The position numbers and the translations under genes were made by a program. This document shows, piece after piece, positions 1 through 12,696 of a stretch of 64,000 bases of DNA (position 1 is the stretch's first letter; each line of letters opens with the position of its first letter). The notes beneath the pieces are model-generated. The model did no database searches, was not told the DNA's origin, and saw only the letters and a program-made list of their open reading frames with translations. The stretch comes from Alkalicoccobacillus plakortidis (lineage in GTDB: Bacteria; Bacillota; Bacilli; Bacillales; Bacillaceae_D), in contig NZ_JAMQJY010000001.1 in assembly GCF_023703085.1 (NCBI RefSeq), positions 2,676,629-2,740,628 of the forward strand, read 5' to 3'.

Positions 1-843
1 ATTTTCGAGATGTCCTTCTTTATAAAACATCATCGGATGCGGCGGACTTAATGGAACGAGCTGTTGTTGATGACGGGTTTAAACGTCTTTCAGAGGAACT
101 GAGTTATGAGTGGCTTTATCACGCAATCGATACCGTTAATGCGACACAACAGGAAATGAAATGGGCCACACACCCGAAAATTTTAATCGAGCTAGCGGTC
201 ATTCAATTAATGAACAAACCACAAGTGACGGCTCCTGTTGCACAAGCAGAAGCTGTTCAGTCTCCACAGCTTGAAGAAAAAATGAAGAAGCTTGGAGCAG
301 ATGCTAAACGAGCTGCAAAAGCAAGGTGTGCAAGCTAGACCTGAAGAGAAAGCAGCGACTCAACCGAAGCGCACAAGAAAAGCACCACAACAAACAAGGC
401 TTGCAACTGGTCAGGTTAAGGAGTTGCTTGGCAAAGCAGAAAAGCAGAAGCTACAACAAGTGACGTCTCAGTGGCCAGATGTAACAGCTCGAATGAAAGT
501 GAAAAGCGTCCCTGGTTCAGCGTGGCTAAATGATAGTCGTCCGGTTGCGGCAGCTCCTGATGGGATTCTATTAGCATTTCAAAATGAGATGCATCGTGAT
601 ATGATGGATACGAAGTTTAGAGAAATCTTGCTCGAGGTTCTTGGGGAAGTTTTTGGAGAAGGCATGTCGTTTTTAACCTTACTTCAATCTCAATGGACTA
701 AGTTAAAGGATGAGTTTGTAAAGGAACAGAAAACAGGAGAAACTGAAGGAAGTTCAGAGGATCAACCTGTAACTGATCCCCTTATTGATGAAGCCGTTAA
801 GCTTGTTGGTGAGGATTTGATTGAATGGGCAGACCAAAATTGA
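1..843 (+). CDS. dnaX: DNA polymerase III gamma/tau subunit, C-terminal part, frameshifted
   Basis: This is the 3' part of the clamp-loader ATPase subunit that loads the beta clamp and ties the polymerases together at the fork. The reading frame is already open at base 3 and continues with [17 protein letters not shown], typical of the collar region; the rest is the variable tau tail. Frame 3 runs to a stop at 336-338, while the continuation lies in the +1 frame from about 292. Removing one T from GCTTGG at 290-295 restores ...[13 protein letters not shown]. The shift is +1 and has no A-rich slippery heptamer at the right place, so it does not resemble the E. coli programmed -1 gamma frameshift. 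yaaK and recR follow, as in B. subtilis. Confidence 0.9.
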
Positions 844-859
844 CTGGAGGAATCATAAA

Positions 860-1171
860 ATGAAGAACATGGGTAATATGATGAAACAAATGCAGAAAAT
901 GCAGAAGCAAATGGCACAGGCTCAGGAAGAGTTAAAGGAAAAAACGGTAGAAGCAACAGCTGGTGGCGGTATGGTTACGGTAACAGCAAGTGGTGACAAA
1001 CGTATTTTGGATATTACGATCTCTGAGGATGTTGTTGATCCGGATGATATCGAGATGCTTCAAGATCTTGTACTAGCAGCAACAAATGAAGCTCTTAAGC
1101 TTGTTGATGAACTTGTTGAGCAAGATATGGGTAAATTCACTAAAGGAATGAATATTCCTGGAATGTTCTAG
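860..1171 (+). CDS. yaaK: YbaB/EbfC family nucleoid-associated protein
   Basis: This 103-residue protein begins with a Met/Gln/Lys-rich helix ([16 protein letters not shown]) followed by the Gly-rich strand region [13 protein letters not shown], which is characteristic of the YbaB fold. The family forms dimers that bind DNA and are linked to RecR and DnaX function. The start at 860 is chosen because TGGAGG at 844-849 is well spaced; an upstream ATG at 821 would overlap dnaX and lacks a ribosome site. It lies between dnaX and recR, the usual order in Firmicutes and many other bacteria. Confidence 0.92.
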   Translation: MKNMGNMMKQMQKMQKQMAQAQEELKEKTVEATAGGGMVTVTASGDKRILDITISEDVVDPDDIEMLQDLVLAATNEALKLVDELVEQDMGKFTKGMNIPGMF

Positions 1172-1183
1172 GGAGGTTAGCCA

Positions 1184-1780
1184 TTGCAATATCCTGAACC
1201 GATAGCCAAACTAATTGATGGCTTTATGAGATTACCGGGAATTGGTCCCAAAACAGCGAGCCGTTTGGCGTTTTATGTATTAGATATGAAAGAAGATGAC
1301 GTTCTTGATTTTGCGAAGGCATTGGTTAATGCGAAGCGAAACTTAACGTATTGCTCTGTGTGTCATAATATTACGGACCAAGATCCATGCCATATATGTG
1401 AAGATAAAGCGCGCGATCAGTCTATGGTCTGTGTTGTGCAAGAGTCACGGGATGTTATGGCGATGGAGAAGATGAGGGAATACCCTGGTCAGTACCACGT
1501 ATTACACGGAGCGATTTCTCCTATGGAAGGAATCGGTCCAGAAGATATTAAAGTCCCAGAACTACTTAAACGATTGCAGGACGATACGATACAAGAGGTT
1601 ATTATCGCAACCAATCCTACAATTGAAGGAGAAGCGACTGCTATGTATATTTCCCGTTTAGTTAAACCAACCGGTATTAAAGTGACGAGAATTGCTCACG
1701 GACTTCCTGTTGGTGGGGACTTAGAATACGCAGATGAAGTGACGTTATCAAGAGCAATTGAAGGTAGACGAGAATTGTAA
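1184..1780 (+). CDS. recR: Recombination mediator protein RecR
   Basis: RecR works with RecF and RecO to load RecA on gapped DNA. The 198-residue product shows a helix-hairpin-helix (LPGIGPKTA, about residues 17-25), a four-cysteine zinc site (C57-x2-C60 and C69-x2-C72) and a Toprim domain over roughly residues 80-175. It starts at TTG 1184, 12 bases after the yaaK stop, with GGGAGG at 1171-1176. The length matches the family. It is probably cotranscribed with dnaX and yaaK. Confidence 0.96.
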   Translation: MQYPEPIAKLIDGFMRLPGIGPKTASRLAFYVLDMKEDDVLDFAKALVNAKRNLTYCSVCHNITDQDPCHICEDKARDQSMVCVVQESRDVMAMEKMREYPGQYHVLHGAISPMEGIGPEDIKVPELLKRLQDDTIQEVIIATNPTIEGEATAMYISRLVKPTGIKVTRIAHGLPVGGDLEYADEVTLSRAIEGRREL

Positions 1781-1788
1781 GGCAGGCG

Positions 1789-2016
1789 ATGTCATTGTTT
1801 TTTCGGAAAAAGGGTAAGCTTAGAATGGAAGAAAATGAACGACTGCTGAACCATATAGAAGTCACAAAAGAGCGCTATGATAATCAAAGGCAACTTATTG
1901 AACATAGTGTGGATCCGTCAGAAGATGTGATTTCACGAATGAAGCTAACAGAGGCGAAGTATTCGTTTTTAATAAGAGAAGCGAGAATTCGTCGCGCGAG
2001 AAAGAACAGCCTGTGA
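1789..2016 (+). CDS. yaaL: YaaL family protein (DUF2508)
   Basis: A 75-residue, highly charged, helical small protein of the YaaL/DUF2508 family found in Bacillaceae between recR and bofA. The N-terminus is basic (FRKKGKLR) and the C-terminus ends in an Arg/Lys cluster (REARIRRARK). No enzymatic motif is visible and the function is unknown. It starts 8 bases after recR, so it is likely cotranscribed. A hairpin terminator overlaps its stop codon. Confidence 0.82.
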   Translation: MSLFFRKKGKLRMEENERLLNHIEVTKERYDNQRQLIEHSVDPSEDVISRMKLTEAKYSFLIREARIRRARKNSL

Positions 2017-2036
2017 AGACAGGTTGTTCTTTTTTC
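2005..2036 (+). terminator. Intrinsic terminator after yaaL
   Basis: A 10-bp stem (AACAGCCTGT pairing with ACAGGTTGTT, one wobble) with a GAAG loop is followed by CTTTTTTC. It overlaps the last codons of yaaL and separates the recR group from bofA. Confidence 0.75.
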
Positions 2037-2088
2037 TTATATAAGGACATACATTGAGGAAAGGGCAAGCTGTATGGGAGGAGAGACA

Positions 2089-2352
2089 ATGGATCCGATT
2101 ATTCTTTTTGCGTTGTTGGGTGGTGCTGTTATTCTTTTGTTGACCGTGGGAGCGCCAATGAGACCCATTCGTCTTGTAGGTAATATTGCTGTTAAATTAG
2201 TGATTGGCTTGCTGCTATTGTTTCTTGTTAATGCGTCAGGAAGTTGGACAGGGCTTCATGTCCCTATCAATCCAGTGACTGCATCTGTGACGGGGCTGTT
2301 AGGCGTACCAGGATTAGTTCTACTAGTTGTTGTGAAGCAATTTGTTCTATAG
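2089..2352 (+). CDS. bofA: Sigma-K factor processing inhibitor BofA
   Basis: BofA is an integral membrane protein in the mother-cell membrane that surrounds the forespore. It holds the SpoIVFB protease inactive so that pro-sigma-K is cleaved only after a forespore signal. The product is 87 residues, the usual length, with two hydrophobic segments (about 4-20 and 31-47) and the conserved C-terminal region around GLLGVPGL. The start at 2089 has GGGAGGAG at 2077-2084; an in-frame ATG at 2074 overlaps that ribosome site and is not used. Its position just before the rrn operon matches B. subtilis. Confidence 0.93.
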   Translation: MDPIILFALLGGAVILLLTVGAPMRPIRLVGNIAVKLVIGLLLLFLVNASGSWTGLHVPINPVTASVTGLLGVPGLVLLVVVKQFVL

Positions 2353-2380
2353 AGAGAAGGAAGCTGAATGTCATTCGAAG

Positions 2381-2415
2381 ACCTACTTCGTAGCTAATAC
2401 GGAGTAGGTTTTTTA
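2381..2415 (+). terminator. Intrinsic terminator after bofA
   Basis: An 11-bp stem (ACCTACTTCGT pairing with ACGGAGTAGGT) with a 7-base loop is followed by a T run. It insulates the rrn promoters from upstream transcription. Confidence 0.85.
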
Positions 2416-2455
2416 TTGTTGATAGAGTAAAGCTCAAATTTATTTTAAAAAGTTA

Positions 2456-2484
2456 TTGCTTTTTAATTGTGGGCATGGTAAATT
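2456..2484 (+). promoter_or_regulatory. rrn promoter P1 (sigma-A type)
   Basis: TTGCTT at 2456-2461 and TAAATT at 2479-2484 are separated by 17 bases. It lies about 300 bases before the 16S gene, where tandem rrn promoters are usual in Bacillus. Confidence 0.5.
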
Positions 2485-2542
2485 ATATCTTGCTGTCAGG
2501 TGAGCAAGTAAACAACTTAAAAAAATCTTTTTAAAAAAGTTC

Positions 2543-2572
2543 TTTACTTTCTAGTTAACCTCATGGTATATT
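2543..2572 (+). promoter_or_regulatory. rrn promoter P2 (sigma-A type)
   Basis: TTTACT at 2543-2548 and TATATT at 2567-2572 are separated by 18 bases, with a TGG extension just before the -10. It is the promoter closer to the 16S gene. Confidence 0.6.
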
Positions 2573-2598
2573 AGTTAAGTCGCCAACAGCGACACCGA

Positions 2599-2612
2599 GT
2601 TCTTTGAAAACT
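2599..2612 (+). promoter_or_regulatory. rrn antitermination boxA-like element (leader)
   Basis: The motif GTTCTTTGAAAACT lies in the rrn leader and recurs exactly in the 16S-23S spacer at 4456-4469. Such paired elements are typical Nus-dependent antitermination sites of Bacillus rrn operons. Confidence 0.6.
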
Positions 2613-2784
2613 GAACAAAAGCCAAGCGTACGAAGAGATACACGATATCTCATAGTAATAAAAAGTCGCAAAAAATGATCTCGTTTTCGAGTAAGGATTT
2701 GTGCAAATTAAACTTTGTTTGATTTTAGACACATTCGTGTCTGTCATCAAAGTTAGTCAGCAGTTGAGCAATCAACTCACCACT

Positions 2785-7511
<4,727 letters not shown>

Positions 7512-7745
7512 AACATGGTGAAAGACAGTGTGAGTAGCATAGAAACAGGAAGAAGAAGTCACTTCGGTGAATTCCTCCTCCTGTGGGCACGATTTGGTTT
7601 TGAGAGAATCTTTCTCAAGATGGACAACAAGCATCAAGTGATTCGAGGACACAAGGATTGGAACGAAGGAGCGTATCTTCATACGTGACGGAGTGACAAG
7701 ACGAAGTGGACAAAGAAGCGCGCCGATGATTGGCCGTCCAGCATA
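7512..7745 (+). other. Long 23S-5S spacer
   Basis: A 234-base spacer, longer than the roughly 50-100 bases usual in Bacillus. No tRNA is visible. It contains an imperfect inverted repeat (GAATTCCTCCTCCTG near 7569 and its partner CAGGAAGAAGAAG near 7546), which could be an RNase processing stem. Confidence 0.6.
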
Positions 7746-7862
7746 GTCCGGTAGCAATAGCGAAGAGGTCACACCCGTTCCCATGCCGAACACGGCCGTT
7801 AAGCTCTTCTGCGTCAATGGTAGTTGGGGGCTTCCCCCTGCGAGAGTAGAACGTTGCCGGGC
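7746..7862 (+). rRNA. 5S ribosomal RNA
   Basis: About 117 bases with the conserved core GAAGAGGTCACACCCGTTCC and GCCGAACACGG. The terminal helix is formed by TCCGGTAGCAA at the 5' end and TTGCCGGGC at the 3' end. It closes the rrn operon directly before a strong terminator. Confidence 0.93.
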
Positions 7863-7872
7863 ACTAAAAAAG

Positions 7873-7917
7873 AACCCCTTCATCTGATGGTTAACCCATT
7901 GGATGAAGGGGTTTTTT
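7873..7917 (+). terminator. rrn operon terminator
   Basis: A perfect 12-bp stem (AACCCCTTCATC pairing with GATGAAGGGGTT) is followed by a T run, ten bases after 5S. Confidence 0.95.
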
Positions 7918-8020
7918 GTGTGGATATGGATTGGAGAAGCAAGAGATATCGGAATTGGAGTCAGAGGAAGAAATCGATTCGGATATAGACCGATTAAAAG
8001 CAGTAAAGAGAAGGAACAAA

Positions 8021-8097
8021 GGCAATACCAAGAAACAGGCGAACGTAACCAAGCTAGAGCACCTATTCACCAAGAAACAAGCTTCATTAACAAGAGG
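8021..8097 (+). repeat. Long direct repeat inside array A, copy 1
   Basis: This 77-base segment, starting GGCAATACCAAGAA and containing AACCAAGCTAGAGCACC, is repeated with substitutions at 8410-8486. The offset is 389 bases, showing that blocks of several units were duplicated together. Confidence 0.8.
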
Positions 8098-8338
8098 AAC
8101 CGGAGATAAAGCAAGAACAAATCATCTTTTACCCAGCATCAAGCCCCGACACTAAGAAAAACAGCTAGCTAACCAAGAGGCACCCCACACTAGCAAGAGA
8201 AAGAACAACGTTAGCAAGAACCTTTTTCATACCACCAAGAGACTTCTCTTCACACCAAGAACCACCTCCCCACACCAAGCCCGAACTCTCCGCACCAAGA
8301 GAGAAAGCCCAACAGTAAGAGCTCTGCCCAACCATCTC

Positions 8339-8376
8339 AAAAGGAATAAACCTATCAAGGTTTAAATCGATTAAAT
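8339..8376 (+). repeat. 38-bp element with inverted repeat, copy 1
   Basis: AAAAGGAATAAACCTATCAA begins a 38-base element holding the small palindrome TAAACCT-ATC-AAGGTTTA. It follows the run of 15 repeat units ending at 8320. A close copy lies 344 bases further on. Confidence 0.75.
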
Positions 8377-8409
8377 AAACCCTGCAAACCTCTTAACCCG
8401 AAAACCAAG

Positions 8410-8486
8410 GGCAATACCAAGAACCATCAACCCTTAACCAAGCTAGAGCACCCATTCACCAAGAAACGAGCTGCACCTCCAAGAGA
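8410..8486 (+). repeat. Long direct repeat inside array A, copy 2
   Basis: Second copy of the segment at 8021-8097. Units with AACCAAGCTAGAGCACCC and TTCACCAAGAAAC are nearly identical to the first copy, while the intervening spacer bases have diverged. Confidence 0.8.
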
Positions 8487-8682
8487 AACAAATGAAAAAC
8501 CAAGACCAATCCTCTTCTTACTAAGCTAGAGCTCCAGACAACCAGAAGAACCCCAAGAAAACCAAGAGCCTCACCTCATCAGCAAGAGAGAACCCAACAC
8601 TACTAAGACATGGCACACTACACCAAGAAAGAAACGTATTTATCAAGAGCGCCCTCCCAACACCAAGTCCTGCACGACTCAT

Positions 8683-8720
8683 AAAAGGAATAAACCTATT
8701 CAGGTTTAGATCTCTTAAAT
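8683..8720 (+). repeat. 38-bp element with inverted repeat, copy 2
   Basis: Near-copy of 8339-8376 (AAAAGGAATAAACCTATTCA and onward) with a slightly weaker hairpin. It again follows a run of 20/21-bp units, so the array is organised as two super-blocks each closed by this element. Confidence 0.75.
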
Positions 8721-8819
8721 CTCACAACCTCATTCCAAGTCCCACCCCTCTAATTCAAGAGCAAACCTAAAGAACTCCATAATCATATTCCAATTAATTT
8801 AATAAATTTGGAAAAAGTA

Positions 8820-8845
8820 TGAATCTATTTGTGAGTTAACACGTA
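8820..8845 (+). promoter_or_regulatory. Probable ECF sigma (SigW-like) promoter of yknWXYZ
   Basis: TGAATC at 8820-8825 and CGTA at 8842-8845 are spaced by 16 bases, matching the SigW-type TGAAAC-N16-CGTA pattern at 9 of 10 positions. In B. subtilis yknWXYZ belongs to the SigW cell-envelope stress regulon, so the prediction agrees with the operon downstream. Confidence 0.65.
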
Positions 8846-8883
8846 TAGGTAGATGACAATCTTTTTGGAGGGGATATTTACAT

Positions 8884-9555
8884 ATGAGTTTAGTAGAAAA
8901 CGAAAGTAAAAAACCATCAATGGTAGGCATTTTTTCTAGTCCAATTGTTCAACTTGAAAGAATTAAGGAAAGACCGTTAGTTTTGATTCCATTATTAGTT
9001 GTTTTAGCTATCAGTATCATTGGATCTGCGATTTTAGCGTTTATTCCCGATTACTCAAGCATGACTGAGTTAATGATTCAACAAGGTTCGGCTACTGAAG
9101 AAATGATTGAAGTATTAGAAGTGATGAGTAGAGTCATTGTGTTAATAGCGGGTATTTTTACTCCGGTTTTGCTGGCAATTCTACCTGCTTTTATTTTTTG
9201 GTTGGTTGCTAAAATTACTGGGAGTATGGTTACGTATAAACAATTAGTCTCACTTATGCTTTATATTAGCTTGATTGCAGCAATCGGTTATTTATTTAAT
9301 GCGGTAGTAGTCGCTCTATTTAATCTTGAGCCAACAGTTATCGTAACAGGTATTGGGCAGTTTTTTGATTCTATGGAACCTATGTATAGTTTTTATAGTC
9401 TAATAGATATATTTACTATTTGGTATGTGATTTTGACAGCTCTTGGTTTGCGTTATGTGGCAGGTTTTAATAATGGGCTCGCTTGGTCCTTACCGATTCT
9501 TTATAGTGTGGGATCAGCATTAATAGGTTATCTTAGCACATTAGCAGCTATCTAA
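8884..9555 (+). CDS. yknW: Yip1-domain membrane protein YknW
   Basis: A 223-residue polytopic membrane protein with a soluble N-terminus and about five hydrophobic segments, of the Yip1 family. In B. subtilis, YknW is needed to assemble the YknXYZ transporter that protects against the SdpC toxin. Here it is the first gene of a four-gene set in the same order (W, X, Y, Z). GGAGGGG at about 8867-8873 precedes ATG 8884. The name rests on order and fold rather than on strong sequence motifs. Confidence 0.85.
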   Translation: MSLVENESKKPSMVGIFSSPIVQLERIKERPLVLIPLLVVLAISIIGSAILAFIPDYSSMTELMIQQGSATEEMIEVLEVMSRVIVLIAGIFTPVLLAILPAFIFWLVAKITGSMVTYKQLVSLMLYISLIAAIGYLFNAVVVALFNLEPTVIVTGIGQFFDSMEPMYSFYSLIDIFTIWYVILTALGLRYVAGFNNGLAWSLPILYSVGSALIGYLSTLAAI

Positions 9556-9576
9556 ACTTTATTAAGGAGTGAGTAG

Positions 9577-10695
9577 ATGAGTAAAAAGAAATTTTTTATC
9601 GCCTCTGGTATCATCGTTGCTGTGCTATCGTTTGCTTCAATTGCCATTGTGCAATCACAGTCTCAAAATGTAAGTGGTTCGATTGTAGATGTTGTGAATC
9701 CAGTAATTGAACCTCTTAAAACAGAGGTAATGCTTCCTGGGACGGTGAAGTCGGAGCATCGACAATCCATTAGTTTTTCGCCTGACTTAGGAGAGACGTA
9801 TCAACTTCTTGTAGAAGAGGGGGATGATATTAATGAGGGTGCGGACCTAATTCAATATGATGGAACTCAATCAAAATCAGAGCAAGAGAAAGTAGCTCTA
9901 CAGATTGAAGCCGGTTACTTACATATAAACTACCTTGAAAAACAAGAAGAAGAGGTAAAGAAACGTGAAAAAGATTTAAAAAAAGAAGTAGGAGAAAAAG
10001 AGGCAAAAGAAACAGTTCAAGCCGAAAAGGATCAACTTGAATTTGAACGAAAAAATGCCAATCTAGATTTACGACAGTTGTTACTGCAAAAGGAAGAGTT
10101 AGAGGAGCAGAAACAGAAACTTACGATAAAAAGTGAATTGGCTGGTACGGTTTTATCTGCAGAAGAGAATCCTATTGAGCAGAAACCTATTATTGAAATT
10201 ATAGCCGCGGATCAATTAATTGTTGAAGGTACATTAAGTGAATATGATTCTTTAGTTGTTGAAGAAGATCAGACGGTCGCTATAACCTCAGATGCTCAGC
10301 CGGGTGAAGAGTGGACAGGTACTGTAAGCTCCATTGGGTTTATGCCTATTGAAAACGAACTAACGGGTGGTGATGGTGAGCGAACGGAATATCCTGTAAC
10401 CATTAAACTAGACGATGGAGATATAACTAAATTAAAGCCAGGATATAATTTGATCTTAAGAATTGCAACAGAAGAAAAACAAGCGCTTACTGTTCCAAAT
10501 TCTGCTGTTTTATCTGAAGAAGGCACGAGTTATGTTCTGATTATTGAAGAAGGGAAAGCGATAAAAAGAGAGGTCACGGTCGGTATACAGTCAGGGTCAA
10601 ATTCAGAAATTGTAAATGGTCTATCTGAAGAGGTAGATGTGGTTGTTAATCCTTCAGGGGTTAACGAAGGAAATGAAGTGAGTATTAATGATTAA
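9577..10695 (+). CDS. yknX: Efflux RND/ABC periplasmic-adaptor-type protein YknX
   Basis: A 372-residue membrane-fusion (HlyD/MacA-like) protein: one N-terminal membrane anchor (about residues 6-24), a lipoyl half-motif near residue 60-100 (EGDDINEGADLIQYDG), a long Glu/Lys-rich coiled coil (about 105-190), a second lipoyl half (KSELAGTVLSAEE) and beta-barrel domains. It would connect the YknYZ transporter to the outer face of the membrane. Its last 8 bases overlap the start of yknY, indicating translational coupling. Confidence 0.9.
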   Translation: MSKKKFFIASGIIVAVLSFASIAIVQSQSQNVSGSIVDVVNPVIEPLKTEVMLPGTVKSEHRQSISFSPDLGETYQLLVEEGDDINEGADLIQYDGTQSKSEQEKVALQIEAGYLHINYLEKQEEEVKKREKDLKKEVGEKEAKETVQAEKDQLEFERKNANLDLRQLLLQKEELEEQKQKLTIKSELAGTVLSAEENPIEQKPIIEIIAADQLIVEGTLSEYDSLVVEEDQTVAITSDAQPGEEWTGTVSSIGFMPIENELTGGDGERTEYPVTIKLDDGDITKLKPGYNLILRIATEEKQALTVPNSAVLSEEGTSYVLIIEEGKAIKREVTVGIQSGSNSEIVNGLSEEVDVVVNPSGVNEGNEVSIND

Positions 10696-11356
10696 GTTAG
10701 AGAAGGTAAACAAGTCCTTTAAAGTGGCCATGGAAGAAACGCCGGTTTTAACAGACATTCATTTAGAAATTACAGAAGGATCTTTTTCAGCGATTATGGG
10801 CCCGTCTGGATCCGGTAAATCAACTTTAATGAATGTCATTGGGTGTCTGGATCAGCCAACTACTGGGAGTTATTTTTTAAATGGCGAGAATGTTACGAAC
10901 TTAGACGATATTCAGCTTGCAAAGCTTCGGAATAAATACATCGGTTTTATTTTTCAGCAGTTTCACTTATTGCCACGATTAACAGCTTTAAAAAACGTTG
11001 AGCTACCAATGGTGTATGCAGGAGTTAGTAAAAAAGAGCGTGAAGAACGTGCACGACATGCACTGGAACGGGTTGGTCTTGCTGAACGTGTAAACTACTT
11101 ACCTAATTCATTATCAGGTGGTCAAAAGCAGCGAGTGGCTATTGCGCGTTCTCTAGTGAATGATCCAACCATTATATTGGCTGATGAACCAACAGGGGCA
11201 CTTGATACTAAAACCAGTGCTGCGATTATGGAGTTATTGACCGACTTGAATAAAGAAGGCACAACGATTGCCATTGTTACACATGAACCTGAAATAGCTG
11301 AATATACGGAGAGAACTATTTTTGTAAGAGATGGACGCTTAGTTGAGTCACTCTAA
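10688..11356 (+). CDS. yknY: MacB-type ABC transporter ATP-binding protein YknY
   Basis: A 222-residue ABC ATPase. It has Walker A GPSGSGKST (38-46), Q-loop FIFQQFHLLPRL, signature LSGGQKQR, Walker B ILADEPTGALD and switch His in VTHEPE. The LADEPTGALD and FQQFHLL signatures place it in the MacB/LolD family. It supplies ATP hydrolysis for the YknZ permease. It overlaps yknX by 8 bases and is followed by yknZ after 23 bases. Confidence 0.95.
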   Translation: MIKLEKVNKSFKVAMEETPVLTDIHLEITEGSFSAIMGPSGSGKSTLMNVIGCLDQPTTGSYFLNGENVTNLDDIQLAKLRNKYIGFIFQQFHLLPRLTALKNVELPMVYAGVSKKEREERARHALERVGLAERVNYLPNSLSGGQKQRVAIARSLVNDPTIILADEPTGALDTKTSAAIMELLTDLNKEGTTIAIVTHEPEIAEYTERTIFVRDGRLVESL

Positions 11357-11379
11357 GTACTCGGGAAAGGAATGAAGAG

Positions 11380-12574
11380 ATGGGTTTTGTAGAGAATATT
11401 AGAATGGCTGTCGCCTCTATACGATCACATAAAATGCGTTCTCTCTTAACGATGCTGGGTATCATTATCGGAGTTGCTTCTGTCATTATTGTTGTAGCGA
11501 TTGGACAAGGTGGAGAAGCGATGCTCAAAGAGCAAATTGTTGGTGAGGGCAATACGAGTGAACTGTATTATGCACCATCAGAGGAGGAATTGCAGAGCAA
11601 CCCTTCTGCTTGGGAATCTGCATTTAGTACGGAGGATGTTCGCGAACTTGAACTATTAGATGGCGTTTCTAATGTTGTGGCATATAGCATGGAATATGGT
11701 TCAGCTTTTTTTCAAAATGAAGAGACAGATACAAATATCTTTGGTGTGAATCAGGCTTATATGGATGTTCAAGGCTTCACCGTTTCTAAAGGGAGTACGT
11801 TAAGTGATCAGGATTTTGTTAGCGGTCAAAGAAAGGTGTTAATATCAGAAACTCTGAATGAAGAATTATTTGGTGAGGAATCGTCTATTGGTGAGATCAT
11901 ACGAATTGGTCAGCAGCCAGTTGAGGTAATCGGAGTGCCTGGAACCACCAACAGGACTGTTAGCATTCATGAGTGGAAGTGAAATTTATCTTCCGTCTGA
12001 AACTTGGCGGACCATTTATGGAAAAACAGAATATAGCCAATTAACCATTCAGGCAGAAAATCTGGATGACCTCCAAGCAACAGGAGAGTCTGCAGCAGAT
12101 TATTTGAATAACAAGTACGGGACAGACGAAGCGTATCAAGTTTTGAATATGGAACAAATGGCGGAGGGACTTGGCCAGGTCACACGAATTATGACATTGA
12201 TTATTGGCGGCATTGCCGGCATCTCTCTATTAGTTGGAGGAATTGGTGTGATGAACATTATGCTGGTTTCTGTGACAGAGCGGACAAGGGAGATCGGTAT
12301 CCGAAAATCACTTGGTGCAACTAGAGGTCAGATCTTGCAACAGTTCCTAATCGAATCGATTATTTTAACGTTAATAGGTGGCGGTATTGGTATTGCTGGC
12401 GGTGCCTTATTGGTAACAATTGTATCGGCTATATTTGGCTTACCTACCTTAGTTTCCATCCCGGTTGTCATTGGTGGTTTACTATTCTCGATGCTAATCG
12501 GTATTATCTTTGGCATTATGCCGGCTAACAAGGCTGCAAAGCTTAATCCAATTGATGCATTAAGGTATGAATAA
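11380..12574 (+). CDS. yknZ: MacB-type ABC permease YknZ, frameshifted
   Basis: A FtsX/MacB-family permease with an N-terminal membrane helix (SLLTMLGIIIGVASVIIVVA), a large extracytoplasmic domain, and three C-terminal helices after the conserved TRTREIGIRKSLGAT-type loop. The frame breaks at 11937-11942, where GCCTGG replaces an expected GCTGG. With one C removed the gene is 398 codons including the stop and reads ...IGVLEPPTGLLAFMSGSEIY, as expected for the family. Probably intact in the living cell. It completes the yknWXYZ set. Confidence 0.88.
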
Positions 12575-12645
12575 ATGATTCTTTCTATTTCATAGGCACA
12601 TAGACCGGCTTCTGTGAATATATGTAAGGGAGAGTCATTTTAGAG

Positions 12646-12675
12646 GTTTGGAAAAAGTGGGCTTGGGCGATACTG
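12646..12675 (+). promoter_or_regulatory. Probable forespore sigma-F promoter of csfB
   Basis: GTTTG at 12646-12650 and GGCGATACTG at 12666-12675 with a 15-base spacer fit the sigma-F pattern GYWTA-N15-GGNNANAHTR; the -10 matches fully. csfB is a known sigma-F gene in B. subtilis. Confidence 0.6.
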
Positions 12676-12696
12676 TTACAAAGGAGTTGGTCTCTA

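Larger units (their letters stand above)
8022..8770 (-). repeat. Degenerate 20/21-bp tandem repeat array (array A, about 30 units)
   Basis: There is no credible gene between the rrn terminator and the yknW promoter. The stretch is built from units of 20 or 21 bases, each carrying ACCAAGA or close variants (GCAAGA, CTAAGA); on the minus strand the heads read TCTTGGT or TCTTGCT. The motif ends at 8033, 8054, 8075, 8095, 8116, (8137), 8157, 8178, 8198, 8219, 8240, 8260, 8280, 8300, 8320, then 8422, 8443, 8464, 8484, 8505, 8526, 8546, 8567, 8587, 8608, 8628, 8648, 8668, 8740 and 8760. The 13-14 bases between motifs are mostly unlike each other. Because steps of 20 and 21 alternate, the array cannot encode a regular peptide repeat. 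A related array lies at 38419-38645 on the other strand. Function unknown. Confidence 0.85.

Noticed and set aside
270..345. Programmed frameshift in dnaX producing gamma and tau
   Set aside because: The shift is +1 at GCTTGG, not -1 at an A-rich slippery heptamer, and the same text breaks many unrelated genes.
7903..8155. Open frames reading through the repeat region after the rrn terminator
   Set aside because: Units of 20 and 21 bases alternate, so no frame is kept; no ribosome sites; low-complexity translation.
8022..8770. CRISPR array
   Set aside because: Only about seven bases are conserved per unit, spacers are 13-14 bases and no cas genes lie nearby.
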